Assembly (NCBI GenBank): GCA_947479915.1
Contig: CANKAU010000002.1
Span: 62,001-126,000, forward strand
Length of the DNA stretch: 64,000 bases
Direction of reading: 5' to 3'
DNA from: Chloroflexota bacterium
GTDB taxonomy: Bacteria; Chloroflexota; Dehalococcoidia; UBA2979
Both the position numbers and the translations under genes were made by a program. Every line of letters starts with the position of its first letter. Position 1 is the stretch's first letter. The notes beneath the pieces were generated by a model. The model ran no database searches. It was not told where the DNA came from and saw only the letters and a list, made by a program, of their open reading frames with translations. This document shows, piece by piece, positions 1 through 7,364 of the stretch.

Positions 1-158
1 TGCGACGACGTCTCCCGCGCCATGCCTTCGTGCCGCTCGAGGACGAGCACGGAGCGTCCGTCCCGCGCGAGGCGCTGCGCGACCGCGAGGCCGACCGCCC
101 CCGCGCCGATGATCACGACCTCGGCGTCGAGATCCCCCGGCGTCGGCGCGCCCGTCAT
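1..158 (-). CDS. FAD-dependent oxidoreductase, N-terminal fragment (cut by window edge)
   Basis: Only the first 52 codons are in the window. Translation from the ATG at 158 gives a hydrophobic strand followed by GAGAVGLAVA, the dinucleotide-binding glycine motif of FAD-dependent oxidoreductases, then a second strand ending in LVLERH, which normally carries the acidic residue that binds the adenosine ribose. This N-terminus resembles the L-2-hydroxyglutarate oxidase (LhgO)/glycine oxidase family, but the substrate cannot be decided from the fragment. The start overlaps the stop of the upstream nucleotidyltransferase gene by ATGA, so the two are probably cotranscribed. Confidence 0.75.
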   Translation of the reverse strand, partial: MTGAPTPGDLDAEVVIIGAGAVGLAVAQRLARDGRSVLVLERHEGMARETSS

Positions 159-1093
159 GCGGACGTCACCTGCCCGTCGCCGGTCACGACGACGTGCGAT
201 GCCTCGACGCCCTCGAGGTGTGCGCCCGGCGCGACGAGCGCGTGCGAGAGCGTGGAGCGGCGCACCACCGCGCCCGCCCCCACGACCACGTTCGGCCCGA
301 GGTGCGAGTCCTCGACCGTCGCATTCGCGGCAACGAGGCTCGAGGTCTCGCCGAGCAGCGCGCCCTGCGTGCCGACGAGCGCCGCCAGCGTGCCGGCGTC
401 CAGCCAGTCCCCCGCGAAGACGCTGCCCCCCATCGGTCGGCCCTGCTCGTGCAGCACGGAGAGCGTGCCGGACAGTTCCACCTCGCCGCGCGGCGACACC
501 ATGGGGTGCGCGCGCATCTCCGCGACCACGTCCGGTGCGACCATCCAGATGCCGACCAGCGCGAGGTTGGAACGCGGCTCCGCGGGCTTCTCCTCCAGGT
601 GCATCACCCGGTCGCCCTCCAGCACCACGATGCCCATGTCCTTCGGACGGTCGGTCTCGTGCAGCACGAACCACGCGTCGTAGCCGGACGCCATAAACGC
701 GTCCACGTGGGGGCGCAGGTCGCCCCGCAAGATCGTGTCCACGGCGGCGACCACCACGTGCCGCCCGTCGAGGGCGTCCCCGACGCTGGTCATCGCGTCT
801 CCGGAGCCCTTCGGCTCGTGCTGCACCGCAACGGTGACGGTGACGCCCGGCGGGGCCGCCTCGATCGCCGCGGGGCCGGTGCGGTCATCGCTCGGCCCCA
901 CCACCACGACGATCTCGCGCAGGCCTGCCTCGGCCAGCAGCTCCATCGAGTACGCGATCAGCGGCCGGTTGAGGAGCGGGATGAGCGACTTCGGCAGTTC
1001 CTCGGACAGCGGGCGCAGGCGCGTGGCGCGGCCGCCGGTGAGGATGACGCCGAGGGGAGGCTGGGCCACGATTCGCTCCGATGCTGGCCGCAC
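155..1093 (-). CDS. Sugar-phosphate nucleotidyltransferase
   Basis: A 312-residue protein of the NTP_transferase family, the enzymes that join a sugar 1-phosphate to an NTP to make NDP-sugars for glycans. The N-terminal signature LTGGRATRLRPLSEELPKS (about residues 18-36) carries the G-G-x-G/A-T-R-L-x-P-L nucleotide-binding loop and the conserved P-K motif. VAAVDTI in the middle is the metal-binding D segment, and the C-terminal third has hexapeptide-like spacing (NATVEDSHLGPNVVVGAGAVV), as in glucose-1-phosphate thymidylyltransferase-like or mannose-1-phosphate guanylyltransferase-like proteins. The exact sugar is not decidable. The start is GTG at 1093; an internal GTG at 1069 is possible. 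It overlaps the following oxidoreductase by 4 bp. Confidence 0.8.
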   Translation of the reverse strand: MRPASERIVAQPPLGVILTGGRATRLRPLSEELPKSLIPLLNRPLIAYSMELLAEAGLREIVVVVGPSDDRTGPAAIEAAPPGVTVTVAVQHEPKGSGDAMTSVGDALDGRHVVVAAVDTILRGDLRPHVDAFMASGYDAWFVLHETDRPKDMGIVVLEGDRVMHLEEKPAEPRSNLALVGIWMVAPDVVAEMRAHPMVSPRGEVELSGTLSVLHEQGRPMGGSVFAGDWLDAGTLAALVGTQGALLGETSSLVAANATVEDSHLGPNVVVGAGAVVRRSTLSHALVAPGAHLEGVEASHVVVTGDGQVTSA

Positions 1094-1175
1094 GCGCGGG
1101 CGCGGCGGTGTCTTGAATGCTCGCGACGATCATGCGCGATCGAAGCGCCTCGCGGAACGCCCGCGGGCCGATGCC

Positions 1176-1181
1176 TACAAT
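1176..1181 (+). promoter_or_regulatory. -10 box of a leaderless clpS-like gene
   Basis: TACAAT lies 6 nt before the GTG at 1188, the distance at which transcription would begin on the start codon itself. No clear -35 element is visible. The same arrangement recurs at several other genes in the window. Confidence 0.5.
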
Positions 1182-1187
1182 GTGTGG

Positions 1188-1565
1188 GTGTTCCTCACCT
1201 CGTCACCCCTTGCCACCACGCGCCCCGTCCGGCCACCCACGCCCGTCGTCTTCCCGGCGCAGGTCGAGGAGCCGGAGCAGCAGGCGGCGCGTCTCTGGCG
1301 CCTCGTCCTGATCGATGACGATGACCACTCCTACGAATACGTCATCGAGATGCTCGGCGCGGTGTTCGGGTATGGGCGCGAGAAGTCGTTCGCCCTCGCG
1401 CGGATCGTGGACACGCAGGGCCGCGTCACGCTGATGACCGGGGAGAAGGACGCCTGCGAGGCGAAGCAGGGGCAGGTGCACGCTTACGGCGCCGACCCGC
1501 GCATCCCGCATTGCAAGGGCTCCATGTCCGCGATCGTCGAGGAAGCCGACATGCCCTTCGCGTGA
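1188..1565 (+). CDS. ClpS-like adaptor protein, divergent paralogue
   Basis: A 125-residue ClpS-fold protein. ClpS adaptors hand N-degron substrates to the ClpAP/ClpCP protease. The core LVLIDDDDHSYEYVIEML aligns with VILVNDDYTPMEFVIDVL of E. coli ClpS, and IVDTQG aligns with AVHYQG. Two residues of the N-degron pocket differ: N34 is Asp and H66 is Asp, so classical N-end binding is doubtful. The tail (DPRIPHCKGSMSA) is longer than in E. coli ClpS and is typical of a separate ClpS-like subgroup. The start was chosen as GTG 1188 because a TACAAT box ends 6 nt upstream; GTG 1182 is the alternative. A second, canonical ClpS lies at 6730-7014. Confidence 0.75.
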   Translation: MFLTSSPLATTRPVRPPTPVVFPAQVEEPEQQAARLWRLVLIDDDDHSYEYVIEMLGAVFGYGREKSFALARIVDTQGRVTLMTGEKDACEAKQGQVHAYGADPRIPHCKGSMSAIVEEADMPFA

Positions 1566-1596
1566 CCCGCGTGCGGCCGAGATCGGGAACCGCAGA

Positions 1597-1634
1597 CCCT
1601 CACCCCATCCCTCTCCCACTGCGTCGGAGAGGGA
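1597..1634. repeat. Dispersed palindromic repeat, copy 1
   Basis: The intergenic stretch holds a CCCTCACCCC lead followed by a hairpin with CCCTCTCC (1609-1616) and GGAGAGGG (1626-1633) arms around the loop CACTGCGTC. The same lead and arm sequence recurs near 26.2 kb and 50.5 kb, so it is a repeat family and not a one-off terminator. It lies between two convergent genes and may also end transcription. Confidence 0.65.
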
Positions 1635-1680
1635 GCCACAACACGCCAGGCTGTGACTGACGCCTCGACTCCGCGGGGTG

Positions 1681-2307
1681 CTACGCCTCCGGGAAGATCG
1701 CGGGGAGCGGCAGCATCTCGCCGTTGAGCGAGTGCGCCACGATGCGGCGCTCGTGCAGTTCGAGGTGGCGCGGCACGGTGGGGTTCGGGGAGCCCTCGGT
1801 GTGGCCGAGGGAGATGATCTCGGCGTGCAGGCGGCTCGGCGTGAGGTCGAGGAGCGCGACCGTGCCCAGACGGAACTCCTTGTGGTGCGGCAGCGTCGGG
1901 CTGCCGGAGTTGATGACGACCACGCCGTCCCGGTACTCCAGCCGCTCCACGTGTGTGTCCCCGCCGATGAGCACGTCCACATGCTCGCCGCCGAGCGCGC
2001 GCTCCAGCAGCACGGGCACCGGGCGATCCTCGGGCCGCAGCTCGTGGACCATGCCGATGCGCCAGCCCTCGAGGTCGAGGATCTGGCGCTTCTCCATGCG
2101 CGGGTCGGTGAAGTCGTCGTTGTTGCCCTGTGCCACGACCACCGGCGCGAACTGCTCGCACCAGTCGAGGACGAAGGGGCGCACGACGTCGCCGCCGTGC
2201 AGGATCAGGTCGACACCCGTCAGGAATGCGGCGAGTTGCGGCCCCAGCTCATCCGGCGTGCGGATGAGCGAGGGCAGGTGAGTGTCCGAGATCAGGGCGA
2301 CGCGCAT
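1681..2307 (-). CDS. Metallophosphoesterase, YfcE/MJ0936 type
   Basis: A 208-residue calcineurin-like phosphoesterase. The motifs are in order: ISDTHLP (metal ligands D and H), LHGGDVV (GDxx), GNND (GNHD-like, with Asp in place of His), GGDTHVE (GDTH) and INSGSPTLP near the end. The layout is that of the small YfcE family of Mn-dependent phosphodiesterases. ATG 2307 was chosen over an upstream ATG because the conserved beta strand starts at once (MRVALISDTH) and a TAGCGT box lies 7 nt upstream on this strand, which suggests a leaderless transcript. The substrate is unknown. Confidence 0.85.
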   Translation of the reverse strand: MRVALISDTHLPSLIRTPDELGPQLAAFLTGVDLILHGGDVVRPFVLDWCEQFAPVVVAQGNNDDFTDPRMEKRQILDLEGWRIGMVHELRPEDRPVPVLLERALGGEHVDVLIGGDTHVERLEYRDGVVVINSGSPTLPHHKEFRLGTVALLDLTPSRLHAEIISLGHTEGSPNPTVPRHLELHERRIVAHSLNGEMLPLPAIFPEA

Positions 2308-2364
2308 GCGCGCGACGCTAACCCTTCGCCCCGGGCGCGGCAACAAGCGTGATAACTCATGTGG

Positions 2365-2394
2365 TTGACGGGCCTTCGCGGCGGGGCGTAGAAC
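2365..2394 (+). promoter_or_regulatory. Sigma-70-type promoter for the thiolase-like gene
   Basis: TTGACG (2365-2370) and TAGAAC (2389-2394) are separated by 18 bp, a good match to a housekeeping promoter. They lie about 54 nt upstream of the ATG at 2448, which has its own GAGGAGAAG ribosome-binding site. Confidence 0.6.
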
Positions 2395-2447
2395 CGCCCG
2401 GCAGTGGCCGGCCCAGAGGGCCGACGCGACGTGGCGAGGAGAAGCGC

Positions 2448-3629
2448 ATGAACCAGGCTCGAAACGCGGCGATCGTCGGCCTTTACGAGTGGCCGAAGCG
2501 GGTCGACCCGGACGTCTCCGCGATGGAGATCAAGGCGCTTTCCATCCACCGCGCGCTGGAGGATGCCGGCCTCAAGTGGAGCGACGTGGACGGCCTCTAC
2601 GACGCCAACGACGGCGAGGGCGGCGGCGGCCTCGGCCTCGCGCCGTACCTCGGTCTGCACCCGCGAGTCATCGACACCACCTCCGTGGGCGGCACGTCCT
2701 ACGAGTTCCAGGTCGCGCACGCGCTGCGGGACATCGCCGCGGGGCGCGTGAACGTCGCGGTGCTCTCCTACGGATCGAAGGCGGCGAGCCAGCGCATCCC
2801 GATCGGCACCGGGGGGCCTCGAGGCGCGGGCAACTGGCAGGCGAACATGGAGAACCCGTACGGCTCCACGCTCATCTCCAACTACGCCATGGTCGCCATG
2901 CGCCACATGCACGAATACGGCACCAAGTCCGAGCAGCTTGCCGAGATCGCGGTGACCACGCGCGCTCACGCGATGCGCAACCCGCAGGCCGTGCAGGCGA
3001 TGCAAGACCTCCAGTTCATGAACATTCGCGAGATCACCGTCGCGGACGTGATGGAGTCCCGCGTCATCGCGGATCCGCTGCACCTCCTCGAGTGCTGCAT
3101 GGTCAGCGATGGCGGCGGCGCGCTGGTGCTCGCCAGCCCGGAGATCGCGCGCGGCACGAAGAAGAAGCCGGTGTGGGTCATCGGCAGCGGCGAGGCGATC
3201 CAGTACAAGCGCAACGGCGGCGACATCACCACGAGCGCTGCCGCGCAGAGCGGCCCGCGCGCGTTCGCCGAGGCAGGCGTCGCGCCCTCCGAGATCGACA
3301 TCGCGATGATCTACGACTCGTTCACGATCACGGTGGCCGTGATGCTGGAAGACCTCGGCTTCTGCAAGAAGGGCGAGGTCGGCGACTTCGTCACCGGCCA
3401 GAACCTGCGATGGGATCGCCCCGGCCTGACGCTGAACACCGACGGCGGCGGCCTGTCGAGCAACCACCCTGGCATGCGCGGCCTGTTCCTGCTGCTGGAG
3501 GCCACGAGGCAGTTGCGCGGCGAGTCCACCTCGCAGGTCGCGGGCGCGAAGCTCGCGGTCGCACACGGCAACGGCGGCATGCTCGGCTCCACCCACGCGG
3601 GCGGCACCGTCATCCTCGCCGCCGACTAG
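2448..3629 (+). CDS. Thiolase-like protein (SCP-x/Ltp2 type) without a nucleophilic Cys
   Basis: A 393-residue thiolase-fold protein. The C-terminal HGNGGMLGSTHAGG segment and the NTDGGGLSSNHPG segment are typical of the SCP-x/lipid-transfer branch. At the place of the acylated Cys in true thiolases the sequence is DTTSVGGTSYEFQ (residues 76-88), with no Cys, so a Claisen condensation or thiolysis through an acyl-enzyme is unlikely. Members of this branch that pair with a DUF35 protein, such as Ltp2 with ChsH2 in steroid degradation, act as retro-aldolases on hydroxyacyl-CoA. The next gene is exactly such a DUF35 protein, 43 bp downstream. The start has a strong ribosome-binding site (GAGGAGAAG). 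The true substrate is unknown. Confidence 0.8.
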   Translation: MNQARNAAIVGLYEWPKRVDPDVSAMEIKALSIHRALEDAGLKWSDVDGLYDANDGEGGGGLGLAPYLGLHPRVIDTTSVGGTSYEFQVAHALRDIAAGRVNVAVLSYGSKAASQRIPIGTGGPRGAGNWQANMENPYGSTLISNYAMVAMRHMHEYGTKSEQLAEIAVTTRAHAMRNPQAVQAMQDLQFMNIREITVADVMESRVIADPLHLLECCMVSDGGGALVLASPEIARGTKKKPVWVIGSGEAIQYKRNGGDITTSAAAQSGPRAFAEAGVAPSEIDIAMIYDSFTITVAVMLEDLGFCKKGEVGDFVTGQNLRWDRPGLTLNTDGGGLSSNHPGMRGLFLLLEATRQLRGESTSQVAGAKLAVAHGNGGMLGSTHAGGTVILAAD

Positions 3630-3672
3630 CCCGACCAGCCCACCCCTCGAACGACGAACGAAGGAACGAGCC

Positions 3673-4086
3673 ATGCCGAACCGCCCGCAGCCGATGTTCC
3701 CCGAGCACGACACCCAGGCCTTCTGGGACGCCGCGAAGACCAGCCAGCTCACGTACCAGGTCTGCAAGGACTGCAGCACCGTGGTCTTCTCCCCGCGCGC
3801 GCACTGCACCGACTGTGGTTCCGAGAACCTCGACCGGCGCGTGTCGAAGGGCGCCGGGACGGTGTACACGTACTCCGTCGTCCGCCAGAACCGCGTGCCG
3901 GCGTTCGCCGAGATGGGCGCCTACGCCGTCGCCTACGTCGACCTGGACGAGGGCTTCCGCATGCTGACGAACATCGTCGGCGTCGGTGACCCGACCAAGG
4001 ACGTCCACATCGGCCAGCGCGTCCAGGTGGAGTTCGAGGCGCAGGACTCGGGCGAGTACCCGATCCCCGTCTTCCGTCCCGTCTAG
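3673..4086 (+). CDS. DUF35 Zn-ribbon/OB-fold acyl-CoA-binding protein
   Basis: A 137-residue protein with a rubredoxin-like zinc ribbon (C31-x2-C34 and C45-x2-C48) followed by an OB-fold. DUF35 proteins bind acyl-CoA and form complexes with thiolase-like partners. In the Ltp2/ChsH2 system the DUF35 domain completes the aldolase active site. The position directly behind the thiolase-like gene, with a GAAGGAACG ribosome-binding site, supports a two-subunit enzyme. The length is typical for a free-standing DUF35 protein. Confidence 0.88.
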   Translation: MPNRPQPMFPEHDTQAFWDAAKTSQLTYQVCKDCSTVVFSPRAHCTDCGSENLDRRVSKGAGTVYTYSVVRQNRVPAFAEMGAYAVAYVDLDEGFRMLTNIVGVGDPTKDVHIGQRVQVEFEAQDSGEYPIPVFRPV

Positions 4087-4130
4087 CCCGCGAGGCAACC
4101 CGAGGCGCTCCGAACTGTTGTAGATTCGCT

Positions 4131-4136
4131 CCAGCG
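4131..4136 (+). promoter_or_regulatory. Candidate -10 box for the DUF1761 gene
   Basis: TAGATT occurs about 46 nt upstream of the ATG at 4182. No convincing -35 was found. The gap to the previous gene (95 bp) allows a separate promoter. Confidence 0.35.
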
Positions 4137-4181
4137 TGCGCCGGCGGTGGACACCGTCGCGACGCGTATGGAGGGCTCGCC

Positions 4182-4589
4182 ATGTCGTTCGTCTATCCCC
4201 ACGTCAACATCATCGCGATCCTCGCCGCGGCAGTGGCGCAGTTCGTGCTCGGATTCATCTGGTACTCGCCGATGACGCCGATCGGCGCGACCTGGATGCG
4301 CGAGATGAAGATCCCCGGTGACTCAAAGCCCGGCGCGGAGATGCTCGCCTTCCCCGTCGGCGCGATCATGGCCGCGTGGGCCGTCGCCATGGTCTACGGA
4401 TGGTCGGGCGCGCACGGCGCGTACCAGGGCATGCTGGCCGGCTGGGTCGTTGCGATGGCCGTCGGCGCGCAGGTGTTGACCGCCTCCGTCGCGAACAGCA
4501 TGCGGACGCCGGTGCTGCTGGCGATCAACCTCGGCTTCGTCGTCGTCAGCTATGCCCTGATGGGCGTGCTCGTCGGCCTGCTCGCCTAG
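4182..4589 (+). CDS. DUF1761 family membrane protein
   Basis: A 135-residue integral membrane protein with four predicted helices. The first one, NIIAILAAAVAQFVLGFIWYS, ends in the F-x-W-Y-S-P motif characteristic of DUF1761. The following loop (GATWMREMKIP) also matches the family. No biochemical role is established for DUF1761. The gene lies between the thiolase/DUF35 pair and an acyl-CoA ligase, but its own promoter-like box suggests that it need not belong to their pathway. Confidence 0.8.
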   Translation: MSFVYPHVNIIAILAAAVAQFVLGFIWYSPMTPIGATWMREMKIPGDSKPGAEMLAFPVGAIMAAWAVAMVYGWSGAHGAYQGMLAGWVVAMAVGAQVLTASVANSMRTPVLLAINLGFVVVSYALMGVLVGLLA

Positions 4590-4656
4590 GCGACGCCGCG
4601 ATCCCGGCCCGGGCGTGGAGGTTGCGGCGGATCGCGTCGGGCCGCACTCTACGCGC

Positions 4657-6246
4657 ATGACGTTGAACCTCCCTCGCCCCGGCGCCCCCTGGGACGGCAA
4701 CCCGCCGCTGAACCTCGCCCGCTGGTGCCTCCAGCGGCACGCCGAGGATCCCGAGAGCGCGGGCCGCCTCGCCTTCACCTTCGTCCATGAAGGTGGCGAC
4801 ACGGAGTCGTGGACGTACGCCCAGGTGTGGGAGCGCGTACAGCGGCTCGCTCGCGGGCTGCTCGCGGGGGGGCTCGAACCCGGCGACCGCGTGCTGGTGC
4901 GGCTGCCGCACTCCCCCGACTACGCCTTCGCCTTCTTCGGCGCGACGCTCGCCGGCCTCGTCCCCATCCCGGCCTCGCCGCTGCTGACCGCCGAGGAGGC
5001 CACGTTCCTCGGCGAGGACGCGCAGGCCACCGCGCTCATCACCACATGGGAGCTACGCCTCGACGACTTCGAGGGCGCCACGCTCCTGCCCGGCGACCTG
5101 GACATGCTGGACGGCCCCGGCCCGCTGCCGGAGACGCACGCCGAGGATCCGGCCTTCCTCATTTACACCTCCGGCACCACCGACCGCCCGAAGGGCGCCG
5201 TGCACGCACATCGCACCGTCCACGGCCGCGCGATGATGCGCGAGGGCTGGCAGGACTTCCGCCCCACCGACATCACGCTGCACGCGGGCACCCTCAACTG
5301 GTCGTACACGCTGGGCGTGGGGCTGATGGACCCGTGGGCGGCCGGGGCGCACGCCGTCCTCGCCGGGGGCGCGAGCACGCCCGACCGCTGGCCGGCGCTG
5401 ATCCGCGACCTCGGCGTCACGATCTTCGTCGCGGTGCCGACCGTGTACCGCCAGATGCTGAAGTACGCACGGCCCGAGGATGCCGGCGGCACCCTGCGCC
5501 ACGTCCTGTGCGCCGGCGAGCCGCTGTCCCCGGTGCTCCTCGCTGAGTGGCAGAAGCGCGTCGGCACGCCGATGTACGAGTCGCTCGGCATGACCGAGGT
5601 CAGCACGTACATCTCCTCCGGCCCCCAGACGCCCACGCGCCCCGGCACCCCCGGACGCCCGCAGCCCGGCCGCCGCGTCGCCATCCTGCCGGTCGAGGAC
5701 GACGGCACGCCCGCCTCGACAACCCCGCTCCCGGCGGGCGAGATCGGCCTGCTCGCCGTGCACCGTTCGGACCCCGGGCTGATGCTCGGTTACTGGCGAC
5801 GCCCGGACGAGGACGCGGCGGTCGCACGCGGGGAGTGGTTCACAGGCGGCGACCTGTCCACCCTCGATGCCGACGGCTACCTCTGGTTCCACGGCCGCGC
5901 GGACGACGTCATCAAGTCGTTCGGCTACCGCCTCTCGCCCGTGGAGATCGAGCACACGATCGAAGCGTTCCCCGCCGTGTCCGAGGCGGCGGTGGTGGCG
6001 CACCACGTGGACGAGATGAAGACGCTGGTCACCGCCTGCCTCGTTCCGCGCGAGGGACAGACACTCGACGCGGCGGCGATCGCCGCACTCCGCGCGCACG
6101 TCGCCCAGCACCTCGCGGAGTACAAGCGGCCCCACGAGTACGTGGTCGTCGAGGCACTCCCGCGCACGCGCAACGGCAAGCTGCTGCGCCGCGCGCTCAT
6201 CGAGCAAATCGAAACGCAGGACCAGAACGAGGGAGGCCGGGGATGA
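4657..6246 (+). CDS. AMP-dependent acyl-CoA ligase (benzoate-CoA ligase-like)
   Basis: A 529-residue ANL-superfamily enzyme that activates a carboxylic acid as the acyl-adenylate and then the CoA thioester. The adenylate signature LIYTSGTTDRPKGAV lies near residue 167. YESLGMTE is the A5 motif, WFTGGDLSTLDADGYLWFHGRADDVIK is the hinge region (A7-A8), and PRTRNGKLLRR carries the catalytic lysine. Residues such as LNWSYTLGVGLMDPWAAG point towards the benzoate/cyclohexanecarboxylate-type ligases, but substrate assignment from sequence alone is weak. ATG 4657 was chosen because homology starts there; an in-frame ATG exists at 4615. The stop overlaps the next gene by ATGA. Confidence 0.85.
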   Translation: MTLNLPRPGAPWDGNPPLNLARWCLQRHAEDPESAGRLAFTFVHEGGDTESWTYAQVWERVQRLARGLLAGGLEPGDRVLVRLPHSPDYAFAFFGATLAGLVPIPASPLLTAEEATFLGEDAQATALITTWELRLDDFEGATLLPGDLDMLDGPGPLPETHAEDPAFLIYTSGTTDRPKGAVHAHRTVHGRAMMREGWQDFRPTDITLHAGTLNWSYTLGVGLMDPWAAGAHAVLAGGASTPDRWPALIRDLGVTIFVAVPTVYRQMLKYARPEDAGGTLRHVLCAGEPLSPVLLAEWQKRVGTPMYESLGMTEVSTYISSGPQTPTRPGTPGRPQPGRRVAILPVEDDGTPASTTPLPAGEIGLLAVHRSDPGLMLGYWRRPDEDAAVARGEWFTGGDLSTLDADGYLWFHGRADDVIKSFGYRLSPVEIEHTIEAFPAVSEAAVVAHHVDEMKTLVTACLVPREGQTLDAAAIAALRAHVAQHLAEYKRPHEYVVVEALPRTRNGKLLRRALIEQIETQDQNEGGRG

Positions 6247-6707
6247 CCAACCAGCGCAACAAGATCGAGCTCGACGAGGCGGATCAGCAGGAGCTGCTGG
6301 CGACCGGCCGCACCTTGCAGGTGGCGAGCCTGAACCCCACCGGCTGGCCGCATCTCGTGCCGATGTGGTTCTGCGTCGACGATGAGGGGCTGATCTCGTT
6401 CACCACCTACGGCACCTCGCAGAAGGTGCGAAACCTCGAGCGTGACCCGCGCATCACGGTGCTGCTGGAGACGGGCGAGGCATACAACGAGCTGCGCGGC
6501 ATCTCCATCGACGGCGAGGCGGAGATCGTGCGCGACCCCGCGGTCACCTTCCACACCCGCGCCCTGATCAGCGCCAAGCACGAGGGCACCCCGCGCCCGG
6601 AGAAGCCCGCCCCCGGCACCGAGTTCCCTTCGTGGGCCTCGAAGCGCGTCACCATCCGCGTCCGCCCGGTGCGCACGCGCTCCTGGGACCACCGCAAGGT
6701 TCAGTAG
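6243..6707 (+). CDS. Pyridoxamine 5'-phosphate oxidase-like flavin/F420-binding protein
   Basis: A 154-residue split-barrel protein. LQVASLNPTGWPHLVPMWFC, the TTYGTSQKVRNLERDPRITV block and ISIDGEAEIV are typical of the F420/FMN-dependent PPOX class often annotated as TIGR03618-type. Such enzymes reduce or oxidise small organic substrates with FMN or F420; the substrate is not predictable. The ATG overlaps the stop of the acyl-CoA ligase (ATGA), so translation is coupled and the two probably act in one pathway. Confidence 0.8.
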   Translation: MTNQRNKIELDEADQQELLATGRTLQVASLNPTGWPHLVPMWFCVDDEGLISFTTYGTSQKVRNLERDPRITVLLETGEAYNELRGISIDGEAEIVRDPAVTFHTRALISAKHEGTPRPEKPAPGTEFPSWASKRVTIRVRPVRTRSWDHRKVQ

Positions 6708-6729
6708 CACGTCCCGAGCGCCCTGGAGG

Positions 6730-7014
6730 ATGGCCGAGCACGAGACGGCGACCCGATCGCTGGAGGACACGCTGCGCGCGGCGTTCCCCCCGGCGACCGT
6801 GGTGCTGCACAACGACGACGTGAACTCGATGGACCACGTCATCCTCGCGCTCCTCGACAGCGTCCCCGAGTTGGAACCTGAACGCGCGGTCGAGGTGATG
6901 CTGACGGCGCACGAGCGCGGCGAGGCGGACGTCATCGCGTGCCCCCTCGAACGAGCCGAGCTCTACCGCGAGCGACTCGAACGCCGAGGACTGACGGCGA
7001 CGATCCGGAGGTAA
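6730..7014 (+). CDS. clpS: ATP-dependent Clp protease adaptor ClpS (canonical)
   Basis: A 94-residue ClpS. VVLHNDDVNSMDHVI keeps the N34-D35-D36 triad and M40 of the E. coli N-degron pocket, and LTAHERG keeps H66. This copy is therefore expected to bind N-degron substrates and deliver them to ClpC/ClpA, unlike the paralogue at 1188-1565. The Shine-Dalgarno-like GGAGG (6725-6729) abuts the ATG with no spacer, which is unusually close, so initiation here may not use it. The gene follows the PPOX-like gene by 22 bp. Confidence 0.88.
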   Translation: MAEHETATRSLEDTLRAAFPPATVVLHNDDVNSMDHVILALLDSVPELEPERAVEVMLTAHERGEADVIACPLERAELYRERLERRGLTATIRR

Positions 7015-7073
7015 CGCACAGGTTTGTCAGCGCGGGGCCTTAAGAGTTTCCCCTACCGTCCGACGATTGCGGT

Positions 7074-7364
7074 ATGGAAATCGGACCGCCACTCGCCGAC
7101 GTACTGGGGCGCCTGCCCTGGTTCCGCGATCTGTCGCGCGAACACCGCGCGCAGTTGCTGGACGAGGTTGCGGCGCGCCTCGCCGTGGACGCCTCTCGCG
7201 AGGAGTTCACGGAGATGCTGCTGGAGTGGGCGCTGATCGCGCACACGGACACGAAATGGGCCCGCCTGGAGCTCCTACGCCACAGCGGGCTGCTTGTCCC
7301 TCCGGCGCCCCGGCGCGCCTCAAGGCCGCCTGAGCAGCAGCAGGAGCCGCCCCGCGCGGCCTAG
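7074..7364 (+). CDS. Small hypothetical protein
   Basis: A 96-residue protein with no recognised domain. It begins with an acidic, largely helical stretch (DLSREHRAQLLDEVAARL) and ends in a Pro/Gln/Arg-rich tail (ASRPPEQQQEPP). GACGAT lies 6 nt upstream of the ATG, similar to the leaderless arrangement elsewhere. Its stop codon overlaps the stop of the convergent GGQ-protein gene within the four bases CTAG (7361-7364). No transmembrane segment or metal motif is visible. Confidence 0.6.
   Translation: MEIGPPLADVLGRLPWFRDLSREHRAQLLDEVAARLAVDASREEFTEMLLEWALIAHTDTKWARLELLRHSGLLVPPAPRRASRPPEQQQEPPRAA

Noticed and set aside
1203-2161. Minus-strand Arg/Thr/Ser-rich frames overlapping clpS and the phosphoesterase
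   Set aside because: Compositional shadows without motifs; the ClpS-like and phosphoesterase frames carry clear family signatures.
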